Program-made: the position numbers and the translations under genes
Shown: positions 27,166 to 37,325 of the stretch, piece by piece
Numbering within the stretch: the stretch's first letter is position 1
Layout: every line of letters begins with the position of its first letter
Source: CANJIV01 sp046330225
Lineage (GTDB): Bacteria; Actinomycetota; Thermoleophilia; Solirubrobacterales; Solirubrobacteraceae
Direction of reading: 5' to 3'
Assembly (NCBI GenBank): GCA_046330225.1
Contig: JAXLTD010000007.1
Span: forward strand, 1-64,000
DNA length: 64,000 bases
The notes under the pieces: model-generated
The model's input: the letters and a program-made list of their open reading frames with translations, nothing else
Database searches by the model: none
Told to the model about the DNA's origin: nothing

Positions 27166-29256
27166 ATGGGGATGGACCAGAGCGGCCGGCCGGCCGCCGC
27201 CCGCGGCCTGCGTCGCAGGCAATCGCTGGCCGCCTGCGCCGCGATCCTGGCCGGACTGGCCGGCGCCCTCGCGCCCTCTGCCGCGCTCGCCGCCTTCGTG
27301 CCTCCCCGTCAGCCCGTCGTCCCGCCGGTTGCGGTCGCCCCGGTGCGCCCGGCCTGCGGGCCGGCCGCCCCGGCGCCCGGGGACCGGTGGGTCTGCTCGC
27401 CGCAAGAACTGGCCGCCGTGCTGCGGGCCGAGCCGGCCGCCAGCGGGCGGATCATCATCCCCAAGGACGTCACCTGGAACGTGACCGGCCTCCAGGACCT
27501 GCCGCTGCGGTCGGGCGTGCAACTGATCGGCGAGCGCGGCGACCTCGCGAGCCGCCCCATCCTCTTCACCGACGCGCGGGCGGATGCCGCCGGCGACGGC
27601 TACCGGCTCTTCCGGCTCACCGGGAACGACGTGCGCGTGCAGGGCATCCACTTCCGCGGGCCCAAGCCGTACACGGACCGCCACACGGAGAAGTACGTGA
27701 CCGCGATCACCGTCATCGAGGACGCCGAGCACACGCTGGGCAGGCGGGTCGTGATCGCCGACAACGAGTTCGACCTCTGGAGCGGCGCGGCCGTCGAGGT
27801 CGCCGGCAGGCACGGCAACCAGACGCTGGCGACCTGGCGCACGGGGCTCCCCGACGACCCGCTCCCGTGGAGGCACCTGTCGTTCACCGACGCCGGCCTC
27901 GTGCGGATCGAGCGCAACTCCATGCATCACAACGTCATGGACAACGGCGGCTACGGCGTCGAGGTCACCGGCGGCGCCTACGCCACCATCGAGGGCAACG
28001 TCTTCGACACCAACCGCCACTCGGTGGCATCGAGCGGCCGGGCGTACAGCGGCTACGTGGCGCGGTTCAACTTCGACCTCCAGGGCGGCTTCAAGCAGGG
28101 CAGCTCCTACAACCAGCACTACGACGTCCACGGCGAGACCGATAGCGGCGACAACAAGGGCTACGGCGGCAACGCCGGGACGCGCTTCGAGATCGCCTTC
28201 AACACGATCCTCGGGGCGCAGAGCTATGCGGGCGGCTTCAAGACCCGCCCCGCGCTCATGCTGCGCGGCAAGCCGACGCAGGGCATGTACTTCCACGACA
28301 ACGTCCTTCCCCACGAGGACGCCGACGCCGCCGTCGCGCTGAAGATGGCCAAGGGCGACCTCGGACTCGACGAGGACGACAGCGACTTCAACTACCACGG
28401 GTATGGCAACCACTACGGCACCGATCACACCCTCGAGATCGCCGCGGGCGACTTCGACGGCGACCGGCGCACCGACGTCTTCCTCGCCACCGGCACCGGG
28501 TGGTTCATATCCCGCGCGGGGATCCGGCCTTGGGAGCTGATCCACGAGTCGACCAAGCTGAGGCGGGACCTCGGCTTCGCCGACATCGACAACGACGGCA
28601 CCACCGACGTGCTGTATCGCGACGGTGCGGGGAAGGTCGGCTATCTCAAGAGCGGCCGCGCCGCCCTGCGACCGCTCACGACGGCGCCGGTGCCGATGCG
28701 CGAGATCCGCTTCGGCGACTTCGACGGCGACGGCCTGACCGACCTCTTCTACACGCGCAACCGCCAGTGGCACGTCTGGTACGGCCGCACGAGGGCCTGG
28801 GCCGCGACCCAGACCTCCACGACGCCGATCGGCGGGCTGCTGTTCGGCGAGTTCGACGCGGCGAAGGGCACCGACGTCGTCGCGGTCAAGGACGCGGGCT
28901 GGATGCTGTCAAGCGCCTCGACGGGCACCTACACGAAGCTCAACAGCCGGCGCGCGGACTCGTTCACGAACATGGTCACCGGCGACTTCAACGGCAACGG
29001 CCGGACCGACATCGCCTACGGCGGGCAGAAGCAGTGGTTCGTCAGCTACGACGGCAGCGCGCCCTTCACCATCCTGCGCGACGGCAACATCGGCCCGAAC
29101 CTCAACGCTCTCCTGGTGGGCCGCTTCGACAACGGCAAGCACGGCGCGCAGGTCGCGGGCTACTCCGCGGCCGCGAATCCGCAGTACTTCAACGGGTGGC
29201 AAGGCCAGGGAAGCACGAACGGCTTCACCCGGCGGTCCGAGCAGAAGATGCGCTGA
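27166..29256 (+). CDS. Secreted beta-helix protein with FG-GAP repeats
   Basis: A 696-residue exported protein with a signal peptide of about 42 residues. Residues 75-420 look like a right-handed parallel beta-helix (NDVRVQGIHFRG, VVIADNEFDLWSGAAVEV, EGNVFDTNRHSV), as in pectate-lyase-like and surface-binding proteins. The last 270 residues hold at least five FG-GAP/VCBS repeats with calcium-type loops: GDFDGDRRTDVF, DIDNDGTTDVLY, GDFDGDGLTDLF, GEFDAAKGTDVV and GDFNGNGRTDIA. It may bind or cleave a polysaccharide. No catalytic residues can be assigned. Confidence 0.75.
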   Translation: MGMDQSGRPAAARGLRRRQSLAACAAILAGLAGALAPSAALAAFVPPRQPVVPPVAVAPVRPACGPAAPAPGDRWVCSPQELAAVLRAEPAASGRIIIPKDVTWNVTGLQDLPLRSGVQLIGERGDLASRPILFTDARADAAGDGYRLFRLTGNDVRVQGIHFRGPKPYTDRHTEKYVTAITVIEDAEHTLGRRVVIADNEFDLWSGAAVEVAGRHGNQTLATWRTGLPDDPLPWRHLSFTDAGLVRIERNSMHHNVMDNGGYGVEVTGGAYATIEGNVFDTNRHSVASSGRAYSGYVARFNFDLQGGFKQGSSYNQHYDVHGETDSGDNKGYGGNAGTRFEIAFNTILGAQSYAGGFKTRPALMLRGKPTQGMYFHDNVLPHEDADAAVALKMAKGDLGLDEDDSDFNYHGYGNHYGTDHTLEIAAGDFDGDRRTDVFLATGTGWFISRAGIRPWELIHESTKLRRDLGFADIDNDGTTDVLYRDGAGKVGYLKSGRAALRPLTTAPVPMREIRFGDFDGDGLTDLFYTRNRQWHVWYGRTRAWAATQTSTTPIGGLLFGEFDAAKGTDVVAVKDAGWMLSSASTGTYTKLNSRRADSFTNMVTGDFNGNGRTDIAYGGQKQWFVSYDGSAPFTILRDGNIGPNLNALLVGRFDNGKHGAQVAGYSAAANPQYFNGWQGQGSTNGFTRRSEQKMR

Positions 29257-29341
29257 GCGGGCGGCGACCTGTCGCGCGGCGCCCGGGCGCGCCGAGCCAG
29301 CGGTCGTTTCCGGCCCGCCGGTCCCGTACGCTCGCCCCTCC

Positions 29342-29431
29342 ATGCTCAGCGCCAGCGGCATCCGAAGGGCCGGGCCGGAGCCCGGCGTGCCCGTGAGCAT
29401 GGCGGCGACCGCACCGCCAGCGCGCGGGTGA
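29342..29431 (+). CDS. Mini-ORF coupled to the Vps62-like gene
   Basis: A 29-codon frame (MLSASGIRRAGPEPG...) whose TGA (29429-29431) overlaps the GTG start of the next gene as GTGA. TACGCT at 29327-29332 ends 9 bases before its ATG, so transcription should begin near this ATG. It may be a short leader translated first so that ribosomes re-initiate on the main gene. Two other genes in the window show the same layout. Its codons alone do not prove translation. Confidence 0.4.
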   Translation: MLSASGIRRAGPEPGVPVSMAATAPPARG

Positions 29432-31368
29432 GACCGCGCACCCTCCTGGCTGCCGGCGGGCTCGCGCTGGCCTTGGGGCTGGCGCCGGCGGCGCCTGCCG
29501 CGGCCGCCCAGACCGCGGCGCAGCGGCTCGTCGCCACCTACGCCCCGATCACGAACCTCCGGACGCAGGAGCCCCCGCCCTGCGACACCGACGGCGAGCA
29601 GTACCTGCCGACGACCGTCGACACCGTGCTGGGCAACCCGCGCGTCAAGCTCAAGCTCCAGCCCAAGGGGGTCAAGCGGGCCCGCACGGTCACGACGGCA
29701 CCGACGGCTGCCGACGTGGCCTTCAAGGGATCGGACTACTTCCTCGACCTGCCGGGCGATCCCCTCAACGCGGGCTGCACCTTCGGTCGCGACTTCGCCC
29801 GCCTCGTCGCCGGCGGCAAGGCGCCCGCCGTCACCTATGCCCACATCGCGCGCGAGCCGGGGCGGCCGGGCATCGCCGTCCAGTACTGGTTCTTCTGGTA
29901 CTTCAACGAATTCAACGATCTCCACGAGGGCGACTGGGAGGGCATGCAAGTCGTCTTCGACGAGGCCACGACGCCCGCCGAGGCGCTCGCCTCGGGGCCC
30001 GACCGGATCGCGGTCTTCCAGCACGCCGGCGGCCAGGTGACCGACTGGGACGGCGGCGAGCTCGAGACCGACGGGACGCATCCGGTCGTCTACCCCGCGG
30101 CAGGCTCGCACGCGACCTATCTCGACTCCGGCGTCTACCTCGGCAACGGCCAGGGCGGATCCGGGCTGGGCTGCGACAACACGGCCCAGCCGGTGCGGTC
30201 GGTGCGTCCGCGGGCAATCCTCATGCCCGACGACCCCGGCCGCCGCAGCCCGTTCGCCTGGCTCACGTTCCTCGGCCGCTGGGGCCAGCGCGAGGCCGGG
30301 TACAACAACGGGCCGCAGGGGCCGATCACGAAGCAGCAGTGGTTCCAGCCGTTCACCTGGATGGACGGCCTGCGCTCGCATGCACCCAGGATCCCGGGCG
30401 GATCGTTCCTCGGCCCGACGATCACCGGAGCGTTCTGCGGCGTGGCGCGCGATGCGTCGTCGGTCGTGAACCTCGCGGCCCGCACCATCCTCGGCGCGGC
30501 GCTCCTCGTCCTGTTCATGGTGGCGCTCGTGGCGGTCCCGGCGGTGGCGACCCGCTGGCGCCCGGCGCCCGTGGAGCCGCTGCGCCAGCGGCGCCGCCTC
30601 GGCCAGCTGCTCGTCGCGACCGGGCGGCTGTACCGGCGCCATTGGCGCTCGCTGGTGCCGATCGGGCTGAGCGCCGTGCCGATCATCGGGGCGGTCAGCG
30701 GCCTGGAGTGGCTGATCCAGCAGGTCGCGCCGGAGAGCGGCACCGGCCGCTCGGTCGTGCTGGACATCGCCACGACGGTCGGCACGCTCGGCCGCTTCGC
30801 CGGCGGGGTGATCTTCGGCGCGGTCGTCATCGCCTACGTGCGCAGCCTCGACGCGGGCGAGGAGGACCCGACGGCGCTGGGCGCGGCCCGCGGGACGGCA
30901 CAGCGGTTCTGGCGGGTCGTGGGGGCGGAGGCGGCGTTCAACGTCGCCACGACGCTCATCGCCATCACGATCATCGGCCTTCCGTTCGCGGCCTGGGCTT
31001 ACGTCCGCTGGCAGTTCGTCCAGCAGGAGGTGATGTTCCAGAACGCGAAGATCCGGCAGGCTTTCCGCGGGTCCTGGCGGCTGTCCAAGAAGCGCTGGTG
31101 GAAGACCGCCTCGACGACGGCCGTCCTCTGGTTCGCGGGCAACGTTCCGGGCCCGGCGGTCGGGCTGGCCCTGCTGTTCACGGACCTGTCGCTGTGGTGG
31201 ATCAACCTGCTTGGCGCGGCGGTGTACGCGCTCCTGATCCCCTACGTCGCCGCGGGCCGCACGCTGCTGTACCTCGACCTCCAAGGCCGCCGGGCGGAGG
31301 CGGCAGCGGCGGAGTCGGAGGCGGGCGCAGGGGAGGCCGGCGCCGCGGGGGCCGACACCGCCAGCTGA
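29428..31368 (+). CDS. Vps62-related secreted domain fused to membrane domain
   Basis: A 646-residue protein starting at GTG 29428 with a signal peptide (about 1-26). Residues 30-330 resemble the Vps62 domain: QYWFFWYFNEFNDLHEGDWEG, VVYPAAGSHATYL, and GRWGQREAGYNNGPQGP. A membrane helix follows near 350, then a C-terminal region with about four more helices (DUF-like, GVIFGAVVIAYVRSLDAGEE). The function is unknown. The fusion puts a Vps62-like module outside the cell, anchored to a multi-pass domain. The tail is Glu/Ala/Gly-rich. Confidence 0.68.
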   Translation: MRPRTLLAAGGLALALGLAPAAPAAAAQTAAQRLVATYAPITNLRTQEPPPCDTDGEQYLPTTVDTVLGNPRVKLKLQPKGVKRARTVTTAPTAADVAFKGSDYFLDLPGDPLNAGCTFGRDFARLVAGGKAPAVTYAHIAREPGRPGIAVQYWFFWYFNEFNDLHEGDWEGMQVVFDEATTPAEALASGPDRIAVFQHAGGQVTDWDGGELETDGTHPVVYPAAGSHATYLDSGVYLGNGQGGSGLGCDNTAQPVRSVRPRAILMPDDPGRRSPFAWLTFLGRWGQREAGYNNGPQGPITKQQWFQPFTWMDGLRSHAPRIPGGSFLGPTITGAFCGVARDASSVVNLAARTILGAALLVLFMVALVAVPAVATRWRPAPVEPLRQRRRLGQLLVATGRLYRRHWRSLVPIGLSAVPIIGAVSGLEWLIQQVAPESGTGRSVVLDIATTVGTLGRFAGGVIFGAVVIAYVRSLDAGEEDPTALGAARGTAQRFWRVVGAEAAFNVATTLIAITIIGLPFAAWAYVRWQFVQQEVMFQNAKIRQAFRGSWRLSKKRWWKTASTTAVLWFAGNVPGPAVGLALLFTDLSLWWINLLGAAVYALLIPYVAAGRTLLYLDLQGRRAEAAAAESEAGAGEAGAAGADTAS

Positions 31369-31406
31369 ACGCCGCGGCGCCGGCCGGCAGCCGCCGCCGC
31401 CGCGTC

Positions 31407-31412
31407 TACGGT
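31407..31412 (+). promoter_or_regulatory. Leaderless promoter -10 box (TACGGT)
   Basis: TACGGT, 8 bases, then the GTG at 31421. Confidence 0.55.
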
Positions 31413-31420
31413 TCCCGGTC

Positions 31421-32092
31421 GTGGACGAGCCCGACCTCGACCGGCCGCCCGCGGGGCTGCGCATCACCCTGATCCGCATGACGGCCCTGCTGGCCGTCCT
31501 GGGCGTGCTGCTGCTGATCCCGTGGCCGCTGACGCCGCCCGGTGCCGGGCGGCTGGCCGCCGCCGGCCTGATCCTGATCGCCCTGCTCGCGCTGGGCGCC
31601 ACGCGCCACGTCACGCGCTACGCCAAGCGGATCGCTCCGGCCCGCAGCCTCGCCGCTGCTTCAGAGCGCCACTATCACGGGGCCCGCCGGCTGCTGCGCC
31701 GAACGGGGATCGCGCCCGTCGGCCTCGTGCTGTTCGTGCTCTTCTTCATCACGTGGGCGCTGATCTACGCCGCGGTGTGGTCGGCCCAGCCGATCCCGTG
31801 CAAGGCCGACGCGGCCAAGGCGTGTGCCGGGGCGTTCTACGGGACCCACCCGCGGATGGAGTTCAGCGACTTCCTCTACCTGTCGGCCAACCTCGCCGCG
31901 GCGAGCCCGCCGCCGGATCTGTTCCCTGCCTCCCGGCTGGCCCGGGCCGCCGCGACGCTGGAGGTCGTGAGCGGGATCGCGCTCATCACCCTGTTCGCCG
32001 GCGCGCTGCTCGGCCTGCGCGCGGCGGACGAACGCACGGCGCCGGCGCGGCCGGCCGCCAGCGGCCGCCAGGCTTCGGGGGACCCGCCATGA
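31421..32092 (+). CDS. Potassium-channel-like membrane protein with altered filter
   Basis: A 223-residue protein with four predicted helices (about 17-36, 47-62, 98-120, 178-200). The last two helices and the loop between look like the two-helix pore of K+ channels: DFLYLSANLAAASPPPDLFPAS then ARAAATLEVVSGIALITLFAGALL. At the place where TxGYGD should form the selectivity filter there is LAAASPPPDLFP. It may be a non-conducting relative, or conduct something else. Cys127 and Cys135 in the outer loop could pair. GTG start with a leaderless box. Confidence 0.6.
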   Translation: MDEPDLDRPPAGLRITLIRMTALLAVLGVLLLIPWPLTPPGAGRLAAAGLILIALLALGATRHVTRYAKRIAPARSLAAASERHYHGARRLLRRTGIAPVGLVLFVLFFITWALIYAAVWSAQPIPCKADAAKACAGAFYGTHPRMEFSDFLYLSANLAAASPPPDLFPASRLARAAATLEVVSGIALITLFAGALLGLRAADERTAPARPAASGRQASGDPP

Positions 32093-32129
32093 GGTGCGCG
32101 TTCGTGCCCCGTCGGGCGCGGCGGTGACG

Positions 32130-32594
32130 ATGTCCAGGCCGGTGATCATCCGTTCCACGCTCGAGCCGCGCGGGCCCGCCGGCGCCGTGGTCCTGACCGA
32201 CGAGCAGGTCGCCGAGATTGGACAGGGCGCCGCGACGCCCCCGGTGCTCGTGACCGTCAACGGCACGACCTTGCCGATGCGCATCGGGCGCCGGGGCGGC
32301 GAGTCCCTGCTCGGCTTCAGCCGCGCCGCGCGGGAACGTGCGGGAGTCGAGATCGGCGAGGCCGTCGAGCTCGCCGTCGTCCTCGACGCGGGCGAGCGCA
32401 CCGTCGAACTGCCCGCGGACCTCGCTGCCGCGCTGGCGGCGGATCCCGAGGCACGCCGGGCCTTCGATGCCCTGGCGCCCAGCCACCGGAAGGAGTACGC
32501 GCGCTGGGTGGGGGAAGCCAAGCGCGCCGAGACGCGCGACCGGAGAGTCCGCGCGACGCTCGCGAAGGTGCGCGACGGCGCCGCACGACGGTAG
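32130..32594 (+). CDS. DUF1905/YdeI-like protein
   Basis: A 154-residue protein. The N-terminal 90 residues match DUF1905 (PAGAVVLTDEQVAEIG...PVLVTVNGTTLPMRIGRRGGESLLGFSRAARERAGVEIG). The C-terminal 60 form the YdeI/OmpD-associated helical part (FDALAPSHRKEYARWVGEAKRAETRDRRV). The role is unknown; relatives have been linked to bacteriocin protection. A GTG at 32094 would add 12 residues. A 12-codon frame (32089-32127) lies between this gene and the one upstream. Confidence 0.75.
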   Translation: MSRPVIIRSTLEPRGPAGAVVLTDEQVAEIGQGAATPPVLVTVNGTTLPMRIGRRGGESLLGFSRAARERAGVEIGEAVELAVVLDAGERTVELPADLAAALAADPEARRAFDALAPSHRKEYARWVGEAKRAETRDRRVRATLAKVRDGAARR

Positions 32595-32735
32595 GCCGCG
32601 GCGCGCGCCGGCCCCCGGAGATCGCGTAGTCGGCGACGGTTGCGTGCGGCGGATCACGGTTGGCGTGCGCGCCGATCGAGTCCAGACTCGAGTGCTCGGC
32701 TGCCGGCTCTGCCAACCCGATCGACAGGAGGCGCC

Positions 32736-33083
32736 ATGTCGCCGACCCCCGCCACGCCCACACCCGCGAGAAGCCACGCCCGCAAGACCTCGCTGGACCA
32801 TCTGCAGGACGCGCTGAAGGACCTCGGGAAGGCTCGCGAGAAGGGCACGGATGAGGCGCGCGCCGCGGTCGAGGACGCGATGGACAAGATCCGTGAGGCG
32901 AGCACGGAGATCACCACCCGGGGACAGGACCAGCTCACGGAGTGGGAAGACGCGCTCGATCACGCGGCCGAAGACGCACGTCGCGAGCTGGGGCTCATCG
33001 CCGTGCGCGCGCAAAGCTCCCCCGAGGCCCTCTCCGATCTGTCCGCCGAGATCCGCAAGCGCGAGGCGGAGCTCGCCGCCTAG
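32736..33083 (+). CDS. Small coiled-coil, charged protein
   Basis: A 115-residue protein, almost entirely amphipathic helix with high Lys, Glu, Asp and Ala, suggesting a coiled coil (TSLDHLQDALKDLGKAREKG, EDAMDKIREASTEITTRGQD). GACAGGAGG precedes the ATG. I do not recognise the family. A phasin-like or apolipoprotein-like role is possible but not supported by a motif. Confidence 0.65.
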   Translation: MSPTPATPTPARSHARKTSLDHLQDALKDLGKAREKGTDEARAAVEDAMDKIREASTEITTRGQDQLTEWEDALDHAAEDARRELGLIAVRAQSSPEALSDLSAEIRKREAELAA

Positions 33084-33164
33084 CCGCCCGACGGGGCGCC
33101 CGATAGGCTGCGCGCCGATCCCGGCCCCGAATGGCCGGGTGACCGATTCCGAGAAGGACCGTCA

Positions 33165-34328
<1,164 letters not shown>

Positions 34329-34488
34329 GCGGACCGGCCGGTTCGCGGCGCGGCGGCCTCCTGCCGGGTCCGCCGCCGTCGTTCAGCGGCGGCGCGTCCA
34401 GTCGCCCGTCATCTCGACGAACGTGGTGCGGCGAAGCGCGGTCCGCGGCTGCGGAGCGAGCGCCGTCGATGGCCGGCGCCGCGCGGGC

Positions 34489-35844
34489 CTACAGGCTGCC
34501 CTGCGGCTGCAGCTCGGCGAACGCCGCCCCGTGCACCTCGTGCCCGGCCATCGTGCCCGAGTACCGGAAGAGGCCCTCGTAGACCGCGCGCCCGGCCATG
34601 GTGAACTCCGAGTCGCGGCGCACCGCGGTTAGCGTGAGCGCACCGCGGTGCCGGGCGTCGGGGCCGCGCAGGATCGCCCGCCACTTCGTCGCGTACGTCT
34701 TCCCGGTGGCCGGGCTCTTCCACTCCGAGCCGCGGACCGGCGCGAGCGTGATGTCCTTCAGGCCCCAGTTGGAGGCGATGAGCGCGCCGTTGCGGGCACG
34801 CGGGCTGTGGGGGGTCGCGAGGGCCGCGTACGGCAGGGTCCCGACGGTCGGCTGGCTGAGCTGGCCGAGCACCATGCCGCCGCCGAGCGCCGGCATCGGG
34901 ATCTCGAACGAGGCCCAGCCGAAGCGGTCGCCGAGGATCGTGTTCGCGTTGGGACCGAACGACTGCGTGCACTGGTCGAAGAACAGCCAGCCGCGAGTGC
35001 CGCCGATCACGCGCCGGCCGCCGCGCACGACGACGTAGCGCTGCACCTGCAGCAGCGGCGAGGAGTAGTAGTAGTTCCCCTGGCCGGTCATGGGGTCGTT
35101 CGTGGTCTGCAGGTAGCGCGCGATCGAGCCGCCGAAGCGGCGCATGATGGCCGTCCGCTGCGCCGCGGTCAGCCACTGCGGCTTGAACCCTGAGGGCCCG
35201 AACCCCCACATCGCGATCCCGGTCAGGTCCTTGACGCGCACGTACACGGTCATCGGCCGCTTCGGCGCGCCCGGGGCCTTCGTGCCGATCGATCCCTCGT
35301 CGAGGCTCGCGGTGACCTCGTAGATCGCGCCGCGCTGGCCGAGCTGGCCGTCCACGACGCGCATGTCGACGAACCGCGGCAGCGTGCCCAAGGTGACCTG
35401 CTCGGCCCGGGCGCTCCACGGGTCGGTGGTGAGCGACATGGGGAAGGTGAGCTCGGGGACGCCGTCGATGCCCCCGCCCCACCAGCCGCCGCCGGTGTTG
35501 GCGATCACGCCGGAGAGCGCCACCGGGAGCGTGGGCAGGTGCGGGATGAGCCCGTCCTGGCGCTGGATCATCGAGACGAAGGAGTTGAAGCTCCCGCCCG
35601 CCCCGATGAGGTTCCCGAAGATGAGCTGCGACTGCATCTCCATCTGGGGCTGGTTGCTGGAGAGGTAGGAGCGCATGCCCAGCGGGCTGCGCGCCTGCGG
35701 CACCGCGGCCGTCCGCGAGTAGTAGGCGTCGGCGAAGCCCGTTCCGGCCGCCGCGCGGGCGGCCGCGGGCCCGGCGCCCGCTGCCCCGGCGGCGAGGGCG
35801 ACCGACGTGGCGCAGAGGAGCAGGAAGCGGAGGGGGGCGCGCAT
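34489..35844 (-). CDS. Secreted CrtC/AttH-like lipocalin-domain protein
   Basis: A 451-residue exported protein (signal peptide about 1-30 with ATG 35844). The C-terminal half carries the pattern of the AttH/carotenoid 1,2-hydratase lipocalin family: WKSPATGKTYATKWRA, DSEFTMAGRAVYEGLFRYSG and HGAAFAELQP. The N-terminal half includes GWWGGGIDGVPEL and SWLFFDQ-like strands expected of the first lipocalin domain. Related proteins hydrate or bind isoprenoid or hydroxylated lipids. The exact ligand is unknown. Confidence 0.65.
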   Translation of the reverse strand: MRAPLRFLLLCATSVALAAGAAGAGPAAARAAAGTGFADAYYSRTAAVPQARSPLGMRSYLSSNQPQMEMQSQLIFGNLIGAGGSFNSFVSMIQRQDGLIPHLPTLPVALSGVIANTGGGWWGGGIDGVPELTFPMSLTTDPWSARAEQVTLGTLPRFVDMRVVDGQLGQRGAIYEVTASLDEGSIGTKAPGAPKRPMTVYVRVKDLTGIAMWGFGPSGFKPQWLTAAQRTAIMRRFGGSIARYLQTTNDPMTGQGNYYYSSPLLQVQRYVVVRGGRRVIGGTRGWLFFDQCTQSFGPNANTILGDRFGWASFEIPMPALGGGMVLGQLSQPTVGTLPYAALATPHSPRARNGALIASNWGLKDITLAPVRGSEWKSPATGKTYATKWRAILRGPDARHRGALTLTAVRRDSEFTMAGRAVYEGLFRYSGTMAGHEVHGAAFAELQPQGSL

Positions 35845-35882
35845 GCCGCAATCGTCGGCCGCGGAGGCCGAGTCCTTGACCT

Positions 35883-35910
35883 CTGACGGCGCGGCCGCCC
35901 GCGCCGTCAG
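35883..35910 (-). terminator. Strong hairpin after the serine-hydrolase-like gene
   Basis: A perfect 12-bp stem (CTGACGGCGCGG / CCGCGCCGTCAG) with loop CCGC lies 13 bases beyond the stop of the minus-strand gene at 35,924. It probably separates that gene from the next minus-strand gene. Confidence 0.65.
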
Positions 35911-35923
35911 GGCGAAGCCAGCG

Positions 35924-37210
35924 TCAGTTCGCGCCGGGCGGCGGGTCGCCGGGGGCGAGCGCGGCGCCGATCTCGGCAAACAGGCTGTCGGCCGGGTTGG
36001 CGGCGTCGCCGTCGGGCTTGAAGGCCTTCTCCCCCAGGGTGGCCGCTACGGCGATCGCGATCTTCCGAGACGGCAGGTAGGCCTCCGCTGCCGCATAGCC
36101 CCCGAAGAAGGGGTTCTGCATGAGCCAGCTGCCCTTGATGACGACCCCCAGCCCGTAGGCGTAGTTGCGGTCGCCCCGGCGGCACGTCGCGCAGCCGGGC
36201 ACCGGCCCGCCGAACCGCCGTTGATCGGTCGAGACCATCGCCCGATAGGACGCCCGCGACAGGAGCTTGCCGGTGCCGATCGCGATCGCGGTGGCGTGCA
36301 GGTCGTGGATGTTCGTCGTCTGGATCGCTCCGTGGGTGATCGTCCACGACGGGTTCCAGTAGGTCGACTCCTCGTAGAACCGCCTGCCCCGCGGGATCCC
36401 GAGGGACTCCCGTCGCTGGGAGGTGAAGGCGTGCAGGACCGGCTCGGGGATTCTCGGCGACTGCGGGTCGGTGGTGTGCGTGAGGCCGAGCGGCCGCAGG
36501 ACCCGGTCGCGCATGAGCCGGGTCATCTTCTGCCCGGTGATCTTCTCGAGGGCCAGGCCGAGGATCACGTAGTTGGTGTGGGCGTAGCTCCAGTTGGTCC
36601 CGGGCCGGTAGATCAGCGGCTCGGAGACGGCGTAGGACAGGAGCTGACGCGGCGTGAAGGTCCGGAATGGATCGGCGTCCAGTGCCGGGAAGAAGCCGGG
36701 GGCCTCCACGTAGTCGTGGTAGCCCGACGTCATCTGCGCGAGCTGCCCGAGGGTCACGCGGCTGCTGTTGGGGATCTCGGGCAGCCACTTCGACACCGTG
36801 TCGGTGAGTCGCACCTTCTTCTCGTCGACGAGCTGGAGCAGCAGGTTGGCGACGTAGGAGATCGCCACCGCCCCGTTGCGGAAGTGCATGTCGGTGGTCG
36901 CCGGCACCCCGGTCATCGAGATCCCCGCCGCCCTGGTCAGGATCACCCTGCCCTCGACCGACACCTTCACGATCACCGCCCGCAGGTGCTGGCGGGCCAT
37001 CGCCGTCCGCACGATCCGCATCACCTTGGCCGCCTTCGCCGCGTCCCCGGGTCGCGCCGCTGCCGCGGCCCCGGCCGGCCCCGCGACTCCGCCGGCCAGG
37101 AGCGCCACGGCCGCCGCGGCGCCCATGAGCATCGCCCGCGCCGGCCGGGGTCGGCGCGTCCGCCCGACGGCCCCGCCGCTCACGTCGCTCCGTCGCGCGG
37201 TCTCGATCAT
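35924..37210 (-). CDS. Serine-hydrolase-fold protein with replaced catalytic motifs
   Basis: A 428-residue exported protein with the beta-lactamase/PBP4* fold (LTDTVSKWLPEIPNSSRVTLGQLAQMTSG split over two segments, PLIYRPGTNWSYAHTNYVILG). At the nucleophile motif, where FRxGSxxK is expected, it reads FRNGAVAI: Ala114 replaces Ser and Ile117 replaces Lys. YxN is Tyr209-Ala-His211, and the HxG region has no His. It should not hydrolyse substrates by the usual route, so it may be a binding protein. GTG/ATG choice: ATG 37210 follows a leaderless box. Confidence 0.78.
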   Translation of the reverse strand: MIETARRSDVSGGAVGRTRRPRPARAMLMGAAAAVALLAGGVAGPAGAAAAARPGDAAKAAKVMRIVRTAMARQHLRAVIVKVSVEGRVILTRAAGISMTGVPATTDMHFRNGAVAISYVANLLLQLVDEKKVRLTDTVSKWLPEIPNSSRVTLGQLAQMTSGYHDYVEAPGFFPALDADPFRTFTPRQLLSYAVSEPLIYRPGTNWSYAHTNYVILGLALEKITGQKMTRLMRDRVLRPLGLTHTTDPQSPRIPEPVLHAFTSQRRESLGIPRGRRFYEESTYWNPSWTITHGAIQTTNIHDLHATAIAIGTGKLLSRASYRAMVSTDQRRFGGPVPGCATCRRGDRNYAYGLGVVIKGSWLMQNPFFGGYAAAEAYLPSRKIAIAVAATLGEKAFKPDGDAANPADSLFAEIGAALAPGDPPPGAN

Positions 37211-37217
37211 CGCGTGC

Positions 37218-37223
37218 ACCCTA
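37218..37223 (-). promoter_or_regulatory. Leaderless promoter -10 box (TAGGGT)
   Basis: On the minus strand TAGGGT, 7 bases, then ATG 37210. This selects 37210 over upstream in-frame starts. Confidence 0.6.
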
Positions 37224-37325
37224 CGCATGCTGCCCGCCGTGCGACGCAGTGGCCGGGGCCATGAGGCGGACCGGGTCGCCAGCGACCGACCGTCCCCCAC
37301 ACGTGGGCCGCCGCCCTTCCCGGCG

